Made by a program: the position numbers and the translations under genes. Shown here piece after piece: positions 8,955-19,330 of a DNA stretch of 64,000 nucleotides. The stretch is taken from assembly GCF_027594865.1 (NCBI RefSeq), contig NZ_CP089391.1, positions 6,912,501 to 6,976,500 on the forward strand, in the 5' to 3' direction. The notes beneath the pieces were generated by a model. That model was not told where the DNA came from, did no database searches, and saw only the letters and a program-made list of their open reading frames with translations. Each line of letters starts with the position of its first letter. Position 1 is the stretch's first letter. This DNA comes from Bradyrhizobium xenonodulans. GTDB taxonomy: Bacteria; Pseudomonadota; Alphaproteobacteria; Rhizobiales; Xanthobacteraceae.

Positions 8955-10225
8955 CCCTGAGCCTGCCATTCTCATCCGTGTTGGTTTTTCTCGTGACGCG
9001 ATAAAGGGCAATGGTCAAGAGCATCGGGAGCCGAGCGTGCAGCCTTGCGCAACTTTGTCTGAGCGCATGGTTTTATCCCATAAGGCGCATTAACAAGCCG
9101 GCGCGGCGAGGCCCTGATACCCATATTTCCTTGAAACTGAACGATCCGAAGTTGCGATCCAAAGCGTGAGCGGTGCCAAAGGGAGTTGCCATCTTGGCAA
9201 GATCGCTCTCGTCGAACTCCAGTGATCTCCTTGCACGAGCGTTATTGGGAGCGCCTGTCCGCTTTCGGCGCTTCTTCGCCGCAAAACGGTTCGGAGCTGT
9301 TCGAGAGCGAACCAACAGCAGGGCTGTATGCCTCGCTATCCGAAATTTAGATATCCAGTCGTGGCTTGCACGGGGGCCCGTCGAGTTCAGCCCGTTGTCG
9401 CGAGATGCCGGTATTTTCGCGGACAGTCAAATGCAGCTTTCCGCTTGCGCTTTGGCCTGCGAATCGGCGGCTGCATGAAAGAGATCGTGGGTTTCACTCC
9501 AGCGCTCCTCAATCGTTCAACGCTTTCTTGCGCAAGACGCGGTATCACGCACAAATGCTGCATCGTGAATAGAAAGACGCAGACTCCAAACCCGGTCTCG
9601 AGCCTAACTTTATCGCGACAATGGATAACTTACGTTGTGGGGCCCGCTTGTGCGCAGGGCAACCGTTAACTCGCGTCCTGATCTCGTCTTCAGGGTGTGT
9701 GCATTTCATTTGAAGACTCGGACGCCCGAAGAAGAACGCAAGGTGGTAACATAATTGATGGTGGGAGAGGTCGAACAGGTGTCTATAGAATGCGAACGTT
9801 CGGCAATCATCTGCCACCGAGGCTTTTGATCGCGGCCCGGGACTCCCTTTGCCGGAATTTACCGGCGTATGGGCTGTCTTCGCGAGACGGGTATTGCATC
9901 GTCCTGCCGCCATAGGGACATCATACGCATTCGCCAGCGCAAGGATCGATCCGATGGCGATTGATCGTGCAGACCGGCCCAATTCGAAATGGAGTTGTCA
10001 GAAATAGAAGTCACCGTCGGAGTTCAGGCCTGCAAGAATGGCTCGGCTGAGGGCCCTCCACGTTTGCAGGCTTCAATTAAAAAGCCGCGAAGGGCTTAGC
10101 TAGGCATATGCTCGATCCGGTCGTGTAAGACGCCAATGAGCATGTCCGCCTTTCCCCGTGAGAGATCAACCTCGCCTGGCGGCACGACATAGCCGCCACA
10201 ATCCACCGAATGTGCTACGCACAAT
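8955..10225. other. Gene-poor gap of 1.3 kb
   Basis: No frame in this stretch resembles a known family. The longest (minus 9545-9982) has no motif, ribosome-binding site or plausible composition. It is probably decayed accessory DNA. Confidence 0.45.
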
Positions 10226-10798
10226 TTATGCAACTCTTGCATCGGATGAATTCGGGATACGGCGCCGCGGTGTGCGTCGCCGCCGAGGATCTAGCCCCGA
10301 TGGGGCCGCAGGACTACCCTGCCCACGTGGACCAGCTAAGCCGTGCAATGGCAATTTGAGACGCGGGCCAATCTCTGAGAAGCCGAGCTTCAGGTACAAT
10401 GCTGAGTTGGGACTGCGGCTCCACATCGGCTGCCTTGGCGCCCCGACTTCAAGTTGGCCCCAGCCTTTTGTCGCCCCAAGGGTAACGGCTGCGTCGATGA
10501 GCGCCATCGCAACACCAGATGATCGCTGGTCAGGCACCACGTAGAGCTCAGTGATAATGCCATAGGTTCCGCGCGCAAAGAGGGCGGCACTTTCCGATAG
10601 CATGATGAGGCCGACGGGGCGTTCCTCCGTAAAAGCAAGAAACCCCGAGATGCGCTCTTTCATGGCCAGCAGGTCGGCAACCAGTCGAGTATCCACTCCG
10701 GCCTGCACGTGACCGGCCCCAAGTTCGGCAAGCAGAGCACTGACCATCTGAGTCACCGTTGCGGCATCATCGACGGACACCTCACTCGTCTTCACCAT
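10226..10798 (-). CDS. GNAT-family N-acetyltransferase
   Basis: Acetyl-CoA-dependent acyltransferase of about 190 residues. The GNAT core is visible: a beta strand pair ISGFLAFTEERPVGLIML, the ITELYVVPDQRSSGVAMALIDAA motif A (pyrophosphate-binding V.P..RS.GVA) and a final NSALYLKLGF motif B. The ATG at 10798 has a strong GGAGG seven bases upstream and is preferred over the ATG 63 bases earlier. The last ~35 residues (PRGQGSPAAPSG onward) are arginine-rich and atypical, suggesting the natural stop has been lost. Substrate is unknown. Confidence 0.8.
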   Translation of the reverse strand: MVKTSEVSVDDAATVTQMVSALLAELGAGHVQAGVDTRLVADLLAMKERISGFLAFTEERPVGLIMLSESAALFARGTYGIITELYVVPDQRSSGVAMALIDAAVTLGATKGWGQLEVGAPRQPMWSRSPNSALYLKLGFSEIGPRLKLPLHGLAGPRGQGSPAAPSGLDPRRRRTPRRRIPNSSDARVA

Positions 10799-12082
10799 GT
10801 CACATCCTCCACCACGTGGTTCAGCGGCAGCAACGGAGACAGAAGCTGCCGCAGCCATCAACTCAAAGTCGATATGCTGTTACTTTGAAAGTCCAATGAC
10901 GCTTTCGTTCACACCATTGAGAGGTCGCTAGATTTTCACTTGGCGCTTAGCTGATGGTTCTGGCTCAAGACATAATCGAAACCTGCCTTCCCGCTGATCT
11001 ACGCGAGCTTTCGATTGTAATCCGGCCTCAAGCTAGAGCGCTGTTTGGCCAACGCAACGGCCGGGTCACCAAACACATTCCGCATCCGATGCGGCGCCCC
11101 TATGAGTCGTTCGGTGGAATCCTGCTTTGCTTGGCGAGCTAGATGAGCTCGATCAAACTGGCGGCCAATTGACGCAGGTAGCATTTTGCTCCATGCGAGC
11201 GGGCCGGCGGGTGTTTAATGCGACGCCAAACAATCGTTTAAGTGTTTCACGATCGCCGGTGTCAGCACGAGGACACGATGTGAATTAGGTCAACAAAACG
11301 GCACGCATGTCGCATCGTGCCGGGTGGATCGGAGTTGTGGAGTTCGTAAGACATCATTCGATCTCATCACCCCACCACTATGAACGAACCGGTTGGCGCC
11401 AATAGTCTCAGAGAATGAACTACGGCGCGAGTCGAAGACGCACTCATTTTTGTCGTGGTTGAAAAACCAGCTTTCTTATATTTGCGACGAACGGATCGTT
11501 TGTTTCCTCGACCACGGTTGCAGGCATCCCTCGAATTTGGGGGAAGCTAAAGAAGCCTTGGTCGAAACACCATCTTGCGCCATCTCATCGATCCTGTTCT
11601 CCGGTCGGAGTCATTCATTGACTTGCTCGAAGCCGCTCATCGAGCCTCGTCGAGCGCGACCAGCTGTAACGTGCCGCAGTGATGGCCGCGGCGGCGTTGC
11701 GCCCGACGATCTCGGGAAGGTTTGACGGCCGAACTTGCCGATCAGGAGCACGCCCGCGCAAGCGCAGCAATGATGCGGACTGTCCGCTTTCGCGCCCTTT
11801 TTCGGCTGTCGAAGCAGGACGCGACGCCTTGAGCCAAAATGCCGCGAAGGCGTTCCGTGGGCCGTGCCGTGCTTTTGGCCGGCCCGGCAGATCCACCTCG
11901 GCCCGGTCATCGAGGCCTAAGCGGTGGAGCATGTCCTTGCCGCGCTCATTTCGACTATCGCTGTAGAATACCTCTACCACTCTCATGGCGTTCTCACCTT
12001 CGCCAGAGCCTGGAGCAGTGACGGCACCCCTCTCCCCGTCTGCGCCCAAGACTTCTTGCCGTAGGTTAAGGGTGAAGCTCGC
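10799..12082. other. Gene-poor gap of 1.3 kb
   Basis: No convincing gene. A minus frame at 11615-12049 (144 codons, with MRVVEVFYSDSRNERGKDMLHRLGLDD near its start) has some protein-like composition but no family match that I recognise and a low-complexity end. It may be a decayed gene. Confidence 0.4.
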
Positions 12083-14410
12083 TCAGGCCTCTTCATCCAA
12101 CCAGCCGATCTTGCTCCTCAGGAACCGAAAACCAAGCACCTGAAAGCTGGCACGCTCCTTGTTGTCCCTGCCATAGCCGTGGCCCCCCGCGGCTGCCTCA
12201 TACAAATAAGCCTCGTAGCCCATCACCTGCAGTTTCGCGACCATCTTGCGGGCGTGCGCCGGATGAACCCGATCGTCGCGCCGCGTGGTGGCAATCAGGA
12301 TCGGCGGATAGTTTTGACTCGGTCTTGCCGCATGATAGGCGGAATACGTCTTGAGCCATTCCCACTCCGCAGGCTTGTCGGGATCACCAAATTCCGCGAT
12401 CCAGCTCGCACCGGCAAGGAGCTTTGTGTAGCGACGCATGTCGATCAGAGGAATCGTGCAAAACAATGCGCCGAACCGCGCCGGATAGCGCGTGAGCATG
12501 TTGCTGATGAGGATGCCGCCGTTCGACCCACTTTCGGCGGCTATCCGCCTCGGCTCAGTCACGCCGCGACGCACCAGATCGGCGGCCACCGCCGCGAAGT
12601 CATCATGCGACAGTTTCTTGCCAGCAAGCCGTCCGGCGTCGTGCCAACGTGTGCCGAACTCGCCCCCACCGCGCAGGTTCGCCTGTACGGTCGTGCCGCC
12701 ACGCTCCAACCAGAGCTTGCCCAGGGCCGAATTGTAGTACGGCCTCATCGAAAGTCCGAAGCCGCCGTAGCCGCTCATATGGACCGGCGCGTTGCCGCTC
12801 TCCGCGGCGGGACCAGTCTGCACATATGGAATCCGCTCACCATCGATCGAGATAGCCTCGTGCTGCGTAACCACAAGGCCCTCGGGGCTAAACGTCTTTG
12901 GCGCCTGCTTCAGCACGATTGGGCTCGAGACACTCCGTTCGATCAGCATCAGCGAAGGCGACGTGAGCGGATCCTGGACACAGGCAAGCAGGTCGCCGTT
13001 GCTTTCGGACCGATCGCAATCGAGGGGCCACACGTCGACGACGCCGATGCCGGGAAGGCCGCGCAGCTCCTCATGGCTCCAGCCCGCAGACGAGGGCGTC
13101 CAAGTCTCGAATGAAGGGCGCAGCTCGTCGAGGATGGAAAGCACGAGTTTGCCGCTGGCCCAGAAAAATCCCTGCAGCGCGCGGCGCGGGCGCGGCGCGA
13201 AAATGACCGTGAAGTTGCGATCGCCGGCGAGAAAGGCCGACAGCGACATGCCAAGCGCGGTGTCAGGCGCGTGGGTGACGCCGGCAATCCTCCATGCAGA
13301 GCGCAATTTGACGATTAACCAGTCCCGGTGCGCCTGGAGCCAGATGTCGGAGGGAAGATCGAGCTTCATGCTCGCGCCGGTTTCGGTCCCGGGCCAGACG
13401 TCAAGATTGAAGAAGTCCAGCTGATCGAAGAACCAGACGCGTGGCCTTTTTCCAGTCCGATCGACTTCGCAAAAGGCCCACATGCGATCGGGCGTCGTCT
13501 CGAACACCACGGCCGCGCGATCCACGGGTTCGCCGCGGCGCCACAACCGCACTGTCCTCGGATAGCCCGATGTGGTTGCCATGCCGTCGCCATGCGCGCT
13601 GGACAACAGCAGCGTATCGGGATCGACCCATGTGGCGCTACTCTTCGCTTCCGGCAGGGTGAAGCCGTCGGCCACAAAGCTTTTCGCTTTGAGGTCGAAT
13701 TCGCGCAAGACGACGGCATCGCTGCCGCCGCGCGACAGGCTCACAATGGTTCGCGGATGATCTCCCGGCAGTGAAGCCGTCGCGTTCAGAAGCCAGTCCT
13801 CACCTTCCTTTGCCGCGAGCTGGTCGACATCGAGCAGGATTTCCCAGGACGGGTTCGGCTTGCGAAATTCGTCTAGCGTGGTCCGTCGCCAGAGGCCTCG
13901 TCGATTGCTGGCGTCCTTCGAGACATTGTAGAGATAGCCACCACGCCGCGCGATATAGGGAATATTGTCCGGCCGATCGTAGATCGACGCCAGCACGTCG
14001 CGATCCCGCTCGAAGGTCGCGCCGGCAAACGCTCGCAACGTCCTGTCGTTCTGCCGCTCGACAAAGTTTAGCGCGCGCCGGCCCTCTATCTCTTCCAGCC
14101 AAAGATAGGGATCATCATCGGGAGCGGAGAGCGTTGGCGCTCCAGCTTGCGACTTTGTCGGCGAGCTTGCTTTAGACACCCGTTCACTCCCAGGGCTGGC
14201 ATTGGCGTTCGCTTTCGATTTGCGATCGAGGTTTGCATGATGTGGTTCGGTCGAGACACGAAGCCTACAACCTGACGCAGCATGCGATTCAAGTTCATTC
14301 TTTCGAAGTGAACGCTGCTCCGCAGATTTCATCATTGACGTTGGCGCGGCGCCCTTCAGTTCGCTGGCGAGCTGCAGGTTCGTACTTGGCGCTTTTACAG
14401 TCATTCCCAC
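12083..14410 (-). CDS. Prolyl oligopeptidase family (S9) serine peptidase
   Basis: The protein has up to 775 residues. The N-terminal family signature DDPYLWLEEIEGRRAL starts near residue 97 and is followed by a beta-propeller domain and a C-terminal alpha/beta-hydrolase domain. The catalytic triad can be placed: Ser629 in AAESGSNGGIL, Asp713 in TTRRDDRVHPAHA and His744 in AAAGGHGYG. GYGGFG near HMSG is the oxyanion region. The first ~95 residues are low-complexity with no signal peptide, so the true start may be internal (the core needs only ~680 residues). It should cleave short proline-containing peptides in the cytoplasm. It stands alone. Confidence 0.85.
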   Translation of the reverse strand: MGMTVKAPSTNLQLASELKGAAPTSMMKSAEQRSLRKNELESHAASGCRLRVSTEPHHANLDRKSKANANASPGSERVSKASSPTKSQAGAPTLSAPDDDPYLWLEEIEGRRALNFVERQNDRTLRAFAGATFERDRDVLASIYDRPDNIPYIARRGGYLYNVSKDASNRRGLWRRTTLDEFRKPNPSWEILLDVDQLAAKEGEDWLLNATASLPGDHPRTIVSLSRGGSDAVVLREFDLKAKSFVADGFTLPEAKSSATWVDPDTLLLSSAHGDGMATTSGYPRTVRLWRRGEPVDRAAVVFETTPDRMWAFCEVDRTGKRPRVWFFDQLDFFNLDVWPGTETGASMKLDLPSDIWLQAHRDWLIVKLRSAWRIAGVTHAPDTALGMSLSAFLAGDRNFTVIFAPRPRRALQGFFWASGKLVLSILDELRPSFETWTPSSAGWSHEELRGLPGIGVVDVWPLDCDRSESNGDLLACVQDPLTSPSLMLIERSVSSPIVLKQAPKTFSPEGLVVTQHEAISIDGERIPYVQTGPAAESGNAPVHMSGYGGFGLSMRPYYNSALGKLWLERGGTTVQANLRGGGEFGTRWHDAGRLAGKKLSHDDFAAVAADLVRRGVTEPRRIAAESGSNGGILISNMLTRYPARFGALFCTIPLIDMRRYTKLLAGASWIAEFGDPDKPAEWEWLKTYSAYHAARPSQNYPPILIATTRRDDRVHPAHARKMVAKLQVMGYEAYLYEAAAGGHGYGRDNKERASFQVLGFRFLRSKIGWLDEEA

Positions 14411-14985
14411 GCATGCATCAGAGGGATTTCGGAAGACGCCGCAAGGATGCGACCCAAGGTCATACGCTGCAAATGGATATTGGCAAAACGGGTGATGGGC
14501 GCTGACTTCTGCGTCGCCGTCAACTACCGATATTCGTAATCAAATATGACAACAGCGCGCCGTTGCTGGTCAATGACTTCTACGGTGCAGGCTCGCGCGG
14601 CTGCTCCAGAACAATCTTCGCGTCAGCCTCTCAAAGAGTCATGCTGCGCAGCTCCGCCTAGTCGAAACAACAAAAGGGGAGCGCATCACATGAGCTAGAG
14701 GGGCGACGCATCCGTGAATGCAACACCGGATCACTAGCACGAGGGTCCGATTGCGCGGCTTACCACGATGCGGATTTACCAGGCCGCTTCGGTGATGAGC
14801 AATCATTATCGTTCCAGTACTGTGACACTGAGTGGGTGCCGTGTGAGGGCAATTGACTTGCGTCAGAATTCGAGCGGCACCATCAGTCTCGTGCTCTATT
14901 TCTGAGGGCGGTGGTGGGTCTGAAAGGCGTTCACTTCCCTGAACCATGGTTGGAATGAAGATTGGCATTGTCCGATGTACGACCA

Positions 14986-15001
14986 TGTCGGAGACGCAAC
15001 A
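14986..15001 (+). promoter_or_regulatory. Putative NifA upstream activator sequence
   Basis: TGT, ten bases (CGGAGACGCA), then ACA, an exact match to the NifA-binding consensus TGT-N10-ACA. It lies 44 bases upstream of a -24/-12 promoter match, i.e. about 75-90 bases before the predicted transcription start. That is the usual distance for NifA activation. Confidence 0.55.
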
Positions 15002-15044
15002 TCGCTTGTGCGAGCTGATCTTTGTATTTGCGAAGCTTTCTCTT

Positions 15045-15060
15045 TGGCACAGCTAATGCT
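15045..15060 (+). promoter_or_regulatory. Putative sigma-54 (-24/-12) promoter
   Basis: TGGCACAGCTAATGCT fits TGGCAC-N5-TTGCW with one mismatch (A for T at the first base of the -12 block) and the required ten bases between GG and GC. It reads toward the M16 peptidase pair. The NifA site just upstream makes a chance match less likely. Confidence 0.55.
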
Positions 15061-15311
15061 TTTGGGGAATGCGCATCGCGTTGGACCGACATAGTCCTGC
15101 GGACACGCAAAGACTCTCGATTGGATGATCGGAGAGTCTAGAGCCACCGAGAAATGAAATTTGTTCATCACTCATCCTCATTCCTGACAAACCGAAATGG
15201 AGCTTTTGAACAGCCATGCCGATCCAGCAGCTGACGAACTATGTCGATGGCAATAATAGAGCCAAATGCCGAGCGCTTTATCGTGCTTTCTCCTGGGATC
15301 TTTGGGTTCGG

Positions 15312-16745
15312 ATGTTGACACGAATCCCAACACCTTCATACCGATCGGCGGCTTGCGTTCTTGCTGCACTGCTCTCCAGTTGCAGTCTTTCGACCGGCAG
15401 CGCATTTGCCCAGACGACGCTCACGTCGGCGCCGCCCGCCAGCTTCACGCTCAGCAACGGGCTTCAGGTCGTGGTGATCCCGGACCATCGCACGCCCGTG
15501 GTCACGGAGATGATCTGGTACAAGGTCGGCTCCGCCGACGAGACGCCCGGCAAATCGGGGCTTGCCCACTTTCTCGAGCATCTGATGTTCAAGGGCACGG
15601 AAAAGCACCCGATCGGCGAATTTTCTAAGACCGTGTTTCGCGTCGGCGGCAACGAAAACGCGTTCACCTCACTTGATTACACCAGCTACTTTCAGCGCGT
15701 CCCGCGCGAGCAGCTGCCGACGGTGATGGAGTTGGAGGCCGACCGGATGACCGGCCTCGTGCTCAAGGACGAAAACGTACTGCCCGAGCGCGACGTGGTG
15801 CTCGAAGAATACAACATGAGCGTCGCCAACAGTCCCAATGAGCGTTTGAGCGAACAGATCACGACCGCGCTCTATCTCAATCATCCCTATAGCCGGCCCG
15901 TGATCGGCTGGCATCAGGAGATTGAGAAGCTCGGTCGCGAGGACGCGCTCGCCTTCTATCGTTGCTTCTACGCGCCGAACAACGCGATTGTCGTGATCGC
16001 CGGCGACGTCGAACTCCCTGAAGTCCGCTCGCTGGTCGAACGCAATTTCGGCCCCATCCCCGCTCAGCCCGCGATCCCGGCGCAGCGCGTCCGCCCGCAG
16101 GAGCCTGAACCGGAAGCCCCGCGCACTGTCACGCTGTCCGACCCGCGCGTCGAGCAGCCCGTCCTGCAGCGCTTCTACCTCGTGCCCTCGGCGACGACGG
16201 TGGCTCCCGGGGAGAGCGCGGCAATCGCCGTGCTTGCGCAGCTGATGGGCGGCGGCAGCAACTCCTATCTGTACCGCGCCCTCGTCGCCGACAAGCCGCT
16301 CGCGGTCTCCGCCAGCGCCAGCTATTCCAGCATCTCGCTCGATCCGACCCAGTTCTCGGTCTCGGCCTCGCCGAAAGCCGGCGTCGGCTTTGCCGAGGTC
16401 GAGCAGGTGATCGACGGCGTCATCGCCGACATCGCGCAGAACCCGATCCGAGCCGAGGACCTCGAGCGAGTCAAGACGCACCTCATTGCAGGAGCGATCT
16501 ACGCCCAGGACGACCAGGCGGCGCTCGCGGGCTGGTATGGCGGCGCGCTGAGCACCGGGCTCTCCGTCGAGGACATCCGAAGCTGGCCGGACCGAATTCG
16601 CGGCGTCACCGACGTACAGGTCCGTGCAGCTGCGCAAAAATGGCTCGATAAGAAGCGCTCGGTCACCGGCTATCTGATCAAGGACACCAGCACAGCCAAG
16701 ACTGGCGCAAAGACTACCACCAAGCGCGAGGAGAAACGTTCGTGA
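15312..16745 (+). CDS. M16 family zinc peptidase, catalytic subunit
   Basis: Periplasmic processing-peptidase-like protein of 477 residues. A signal peptide (VLAALLSSCSLSTGSAFAQ) is followed by the inverted zinc motif HFLEH (86-90), in the context GLAHFLEHLMFKGTEKHP, and by the R/Y-containing C-terminal half (GGGSNSYLYRALV). The ATG at 15312 was chosen because it opens directly onto the signal peptide; an upstream in-frame ATG at 15216 is possible. The stop overlaps the next gene (GTGA), so the two are co-translated. This catalytic plus non-catalytic pairing is standard for bacterial M16B peptidases. A NifA/sigma-54-like promoter lies upstream. Confidence 0.9.
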   Translation: MLTRIPTPSYRSAACVLAALLSSCSLSTGSAFAQTTLTSAPPASFTLSNGLQVVVIPDHRTPVVTEMIWYKVGSADETPGKSGLAHFLEHLMFKGTEKHPIGEFSKTVFRVGGNENAFTSLDYTSYFQRVPREQLPTVMELEADRMTGLVLKDENVLPERDVVLEEYNMSVANSPNERLSEQITTALYLNHPYSRPVIGWHQEIEKLGREDALAFYRCFYAPNNAIVVIAGDVELPEVRSLVERNFGPIPAQPAIPAQRVRPQEPEPEAPRTVTLSDPRVEQPVLQRFYLVPSATTVAPGESAAIAVLAQLMGGGSNSYLYRALVADKPLAVSASASYSSISLDPTQFSVSASPKAGVGFAEVEQVIDGVIADIAQNPIRAEDLERVKTHLIAGAIYAQDDQAALAGWYGGALSTGLSVEDIRSWPDRIRGVTDVQVRAAAQKWLDKKRSVTGYLIKDTSTAKTGAKTTTKREEKRS

Positions 16746-18112
16746 CCCATCCCTTCCTTCACTCCCGACGCATCGTTCTGTCGTTGGCCGCCGGCGCAGC
16801 GCTCACTTTGACTCAGATCTTCCCCTCCGAGGCCGCCGCAAAGATTCAGCGCCTGATCTCGCCGGGCGGCATCGAGGCCTGGTTCGTCCAGGACGCAACC
16901 GTGCCGCTGATCGCGATGGAATATTCCTTCGCCGGCGGCTCGGCGCAGGATCCCAGGGACAAGCCCGGCGTCGCCAATCTCGTCGGCGACCTCCTCGACG
17001 AGGGCTCCGGCCATCTCGATTCCAAGACGTTCCATGAGCGGCTCGATCGCCGCGCCATCGTGCTCTCCTTCAGCGCCAGCCGCGACACCTTCCGTGGCAG
17101 CCTGCGCATGCTGCGCGACAACAAGGACGAGGCCTTCGACCTGTTGCGCTCGGCGCTCACCTCGCCGCGTTTCGACACCGCCGACGTCGAGCGCGTTCGC
17201 TCGCACGTGATCGCCGGTCTGCGCCACCAGACCACCGACCCGACGTCGCTGGCAAACCGCAAGTTCCTGGAGGTCGCCTTCGGCGATCATCCCTACGGGC
17301 GGCAGACCGATGGCACGCTGGAGAGTGTGCCGGCCATCACGATCGACGACATGAAGGATTATGTCGGCCGCGTGCTGGCCAAGGACACACTGAAGGTGGC
17401 GGTCGTCGGAGACGTCGATCCAGACACTCTCGGCAAGTTGCTCGACGACACCTTCGGCGCCCTGCCAGCTAAGGCCAATCTGGCGCCGGTCCCCGACGTC
17501 GAAGCTGCAAAGCCGCCACAGCGCGCCTTCGTGCCGTTCGACGTGCCGCAGACCGTGATCACCTTCGGTGGTCCCGGCGTGAAGCGCAACGACCCGAACT
17601 TCATGGCAGCTGATGTCGTCAGTCACATCCTCGGCGGCGGGATGTCGTCGCGGCTCTATCGCGAGGTGCGCGAGAAGCGGGGCCTCGCCTATTCGGTGTT
17701 CGACTCGCTGCAATGGATGCAGCATTCGGCGCTGTTCATCGGTAATACTGGCACGCGCGCCGACCGCGCCGGCGACACCATCGACGTCGTCGAGAAGGAG
17801 GTACGCCGCATCGCCGAGGCGGGCCCGACGCAAAAAGAGCTCGACGAGGCCAAGTCCTACCTCAAGGGCTCGCAGATGCTGGCGCTCGACACCTCCTCCA
17901 AGCTGGCCCATGCGCTGCTGCAAGATCAGCATGATCAGCTGCCGATCGATTATATCGAGAAGCGCAACGCCATTGTCGATGCGGTCACGCTGGACGACGC
18001 CAAGGCGGCCGCCAAGCGACTGTGGGGCCAGGGCCTCCTCACCGTCATTGTCGGCCGCGCACCGCAAGCCGCGGCGCTGCCTGCCGGCGTTCCGACGCCG
18101 AAGTCAGACTGA
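16742..18112 (+). CDS. M16 family peptidase, non-catalytic partner
   Basis: The protein has 456 residues with an N-terminal signal peptide (RIVLSLAAGAALTLTQIFPSEAAA). The position of the zinc motif reads NLVGDLLDEGSGH, with no HxxEH, so it cannot bind catalytic zinc in the usual way. It does keep the substrate-side motif LGGGMSSRLYREVREKRGLAYSV in the C-terminal domain. The GTG start overlaps the stop of the catalytic gene by four bases. It presumably forms the closing half of a heterodimeric clamshell protease in the periplasm. A hairpin follows 12 bases after the stop. Confidence 0.88.
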   Translation: MTHPFLHSRRIVLSLAAGAALTLTQIFPSEAAAKIQRLISPGGIEAWFVQDATVPLIAMEYSFAGGSAQDPRDKPGVANLVGDLLDEGSGHLDSKTFHERLDRRAIVLSFSASRDTFRGSLRMLRDNKDEAFDLLRSALTSPRFDTADVERVRSHVIAGLRHQTTDPTSLANRKFLEVAFGDHPYGRQTDGTLESVPAITIDDMKDYVGRVLAKDTLKVAVVGDVDPDTLGKLLDDTFGALPAKANLAPVPDVEAAKPPQRAFVPFDVPQTVITFGGPGVKRNDPNFMAADVVSHILGGGMSSRLYREVREKRGLAYSVFDSLQWMQHSALFIGNTGTRADRAGDTIDVVEKEVRRIAEAGPTQKELDEAKSYLKGSQMLALDTSSKLAHALLQDQHDQLPIDYIEKRNAIVDAVTLDDAKAAAKRLWGQGLLTVIVGRAPQAAALPAGVPTPKSD

Positions 18113-18124
18113 TTGGCGCACGTC

Positions 18125-18149
18125 GATGGCCGGGCTTGTCCCGGCCATC
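18125..18149. repeat. REP-like perfect hairpin after peptidase operon
   Basis: GATGGCCGGG, a five-base loop (CTTGT), then CCCGGCCATC: ten-base perfect arms. This ATGGCCGGGCTTGTCCCGGCCAT type of palindrome is a widespread intergenic repeat in Bradyrhizobium and related genomes. Here it sits where a transcription terminator would be expected, though no T-run follows. The remaining bases to 18509 hold no gene. Confidence 0.75.
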
Positions 18150-18509
18150 AACTTCAGTGACGCCGCGTTATTGATATGTATGCTTGGTAATTCTCGGCGC
18201 CCACGCTGGTACACTCTGCTCCGGGTCGTCCCGCGACATTGCCATCGCCAACCCGACATGCTGACCCGGCTTCGCCTGCGCCTCAAGCGCGGCCGGACAA
18301 AGAACAAAGCCGTCGAGCGATATCTGCTGGCGACGCTTCCCAACTGGCTACTTTATTGACGCCGGCTGGGAGCCGGCCCTTCGTTCGAAAAAGATGATCG
18401 AATCCCTATGGGATAAGCGTCGCGAGAGAGAAGTGAAACCAAGTCATGAAAGCACAAGACGCACGCCAATATGGCCCCTGACCTCAGCCCCCGCTTGCCA
18501 AAGCAGAAT

Positions 18510-18716
18510 CTAAATGAGGCGCAGGTTTTCAGCTGATATTTTCCCCGAGCGGCCGATCTTTGGTTCATAGCTGATCTTGTCTCCTTGTGGGAGTAGGACC
18601 AAGCCAGCCCTCTGCACCGCAGAGATATGAACAAACACGTCACGGCCGCCATCGTCCGGCGCGATGTAGCCGTAGCCTTTAGTCGGGTTGAACCATCTCA
18701 CGCTTCCAGTCGCCAC
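18510..18716 (-). CDS. Cold-shock domain protein (CspA family)
   Basis: A 68-residue single cold-shock domain, an RNA/ssDNA-binding OB fold. The RNA-binding motifs are KGYGYIAPDD (RNP1-like) and DVFVHIS (RNP2), and the protein begins MATGSVRWFNPTKG as the family does. It is complete and monocistronic. Family role: RNA chaperone. Whether this copy is cold-induced or growth-linked cannot be seen. Confidence 0.93.
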   Translation of the reverse strand: MATGSVRWFNPTKGYGYIAPDDGGRDVFVHISAVQRAGLVLLPQGDKISYEPKIGRSGKISAENLRLI

Positions 18717-19330
18717 TGTCTTTGCTCCCTAAAAACGACACTGAATCGCGCGCTGCGATCTAGCAGCCGCGTTGCTCACCTCAGCAACTCGCGTGCCGCT
18801 CCCAACGCGCTGTGAATAGTTGTAGAAGACCGTGTGTTTGGTGCGGATTTGCGGGCTTCTTTGTCTGTCGTTCTTGAGTGCCACGCAGCGAATGTCTTCA
18901 ATCCGACAACCCTGGTACGACAAAATACGGAAGGCGATGACTTCGGCCGCTCTCTCCTGTAGTCATCCGTCCTGTGTAGATCACATCACGAGACTCACTG
19001 GATCGGCTCATCCAGGTGATGTTGAAGTTCGTTGCGACTGACGTTGGCAGCGACCCAATTGACCAGCAGACCTCTGCGGACCGGGCGGGCCGCTCAATCA
19101 TTGGCAGACTTGAATCTTATGGGAATGGGCCATCCACTGCCAGACCACGGAACGTGTGCACTACGTTCCAGATTTTTCTTGTGACATGCTAGGCCGGTGC
19201 ATTTAGATGGATCACAGGATCGGCACCGTCGAGCCGGGATGCAAACAATGCCACAAAGACTGATCCGCGTGGCTGGCCGTTGGGACTATGGGTCGTTTCA
19301 ACGTTTCTCTCATTTGCCGATGGAGAGTCG
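18717..19330. other. Gap upstream of pectate lyase
   Basis: No gene found. It contains the 19149-19169 dyad. No nod box, sigma-54 site or 30-bp motif was seen ahead of the pectate lyase. Confidence 0.4.
19149..19169. promoter_or_regulatory. Dyad upstream of pectate lyase
   Basis: GGAACGT, seven bases, ACGTTCC: a perfect inverted repeat 162 bases before the pectate lyase start. It is followed closely by ATTTTTCTT, so a rho-independent terminator is as plausible as an operator. Confidence 0.4.

Larger units (their letters stand above)
14411..15311. other. 900-base leader region with NifA-type promoter
   Basis: No coding sequence is recognised. The region ends with a NifA upstream activator match (14986-15001) and a -24/-12 promoter match (15045-15060), listed separately. 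A long leader of about 240 bases separates the promoter from the preferred peptidase start. Confidence 0.45.

Noticed and set aside
9545..9982. 145-codon minus frame.
   Set aside because: No motif, no ribosome-binding site and unlike any family; considered non-coding.
11615..12049. 144-codon minus frame next to the prolyl oligopeptidase.
   Set aside because: Only the first third has protein-like composition; the rest is low-complexity. No family recognised, so it was mentioned in the gap entry but not called as a gene.
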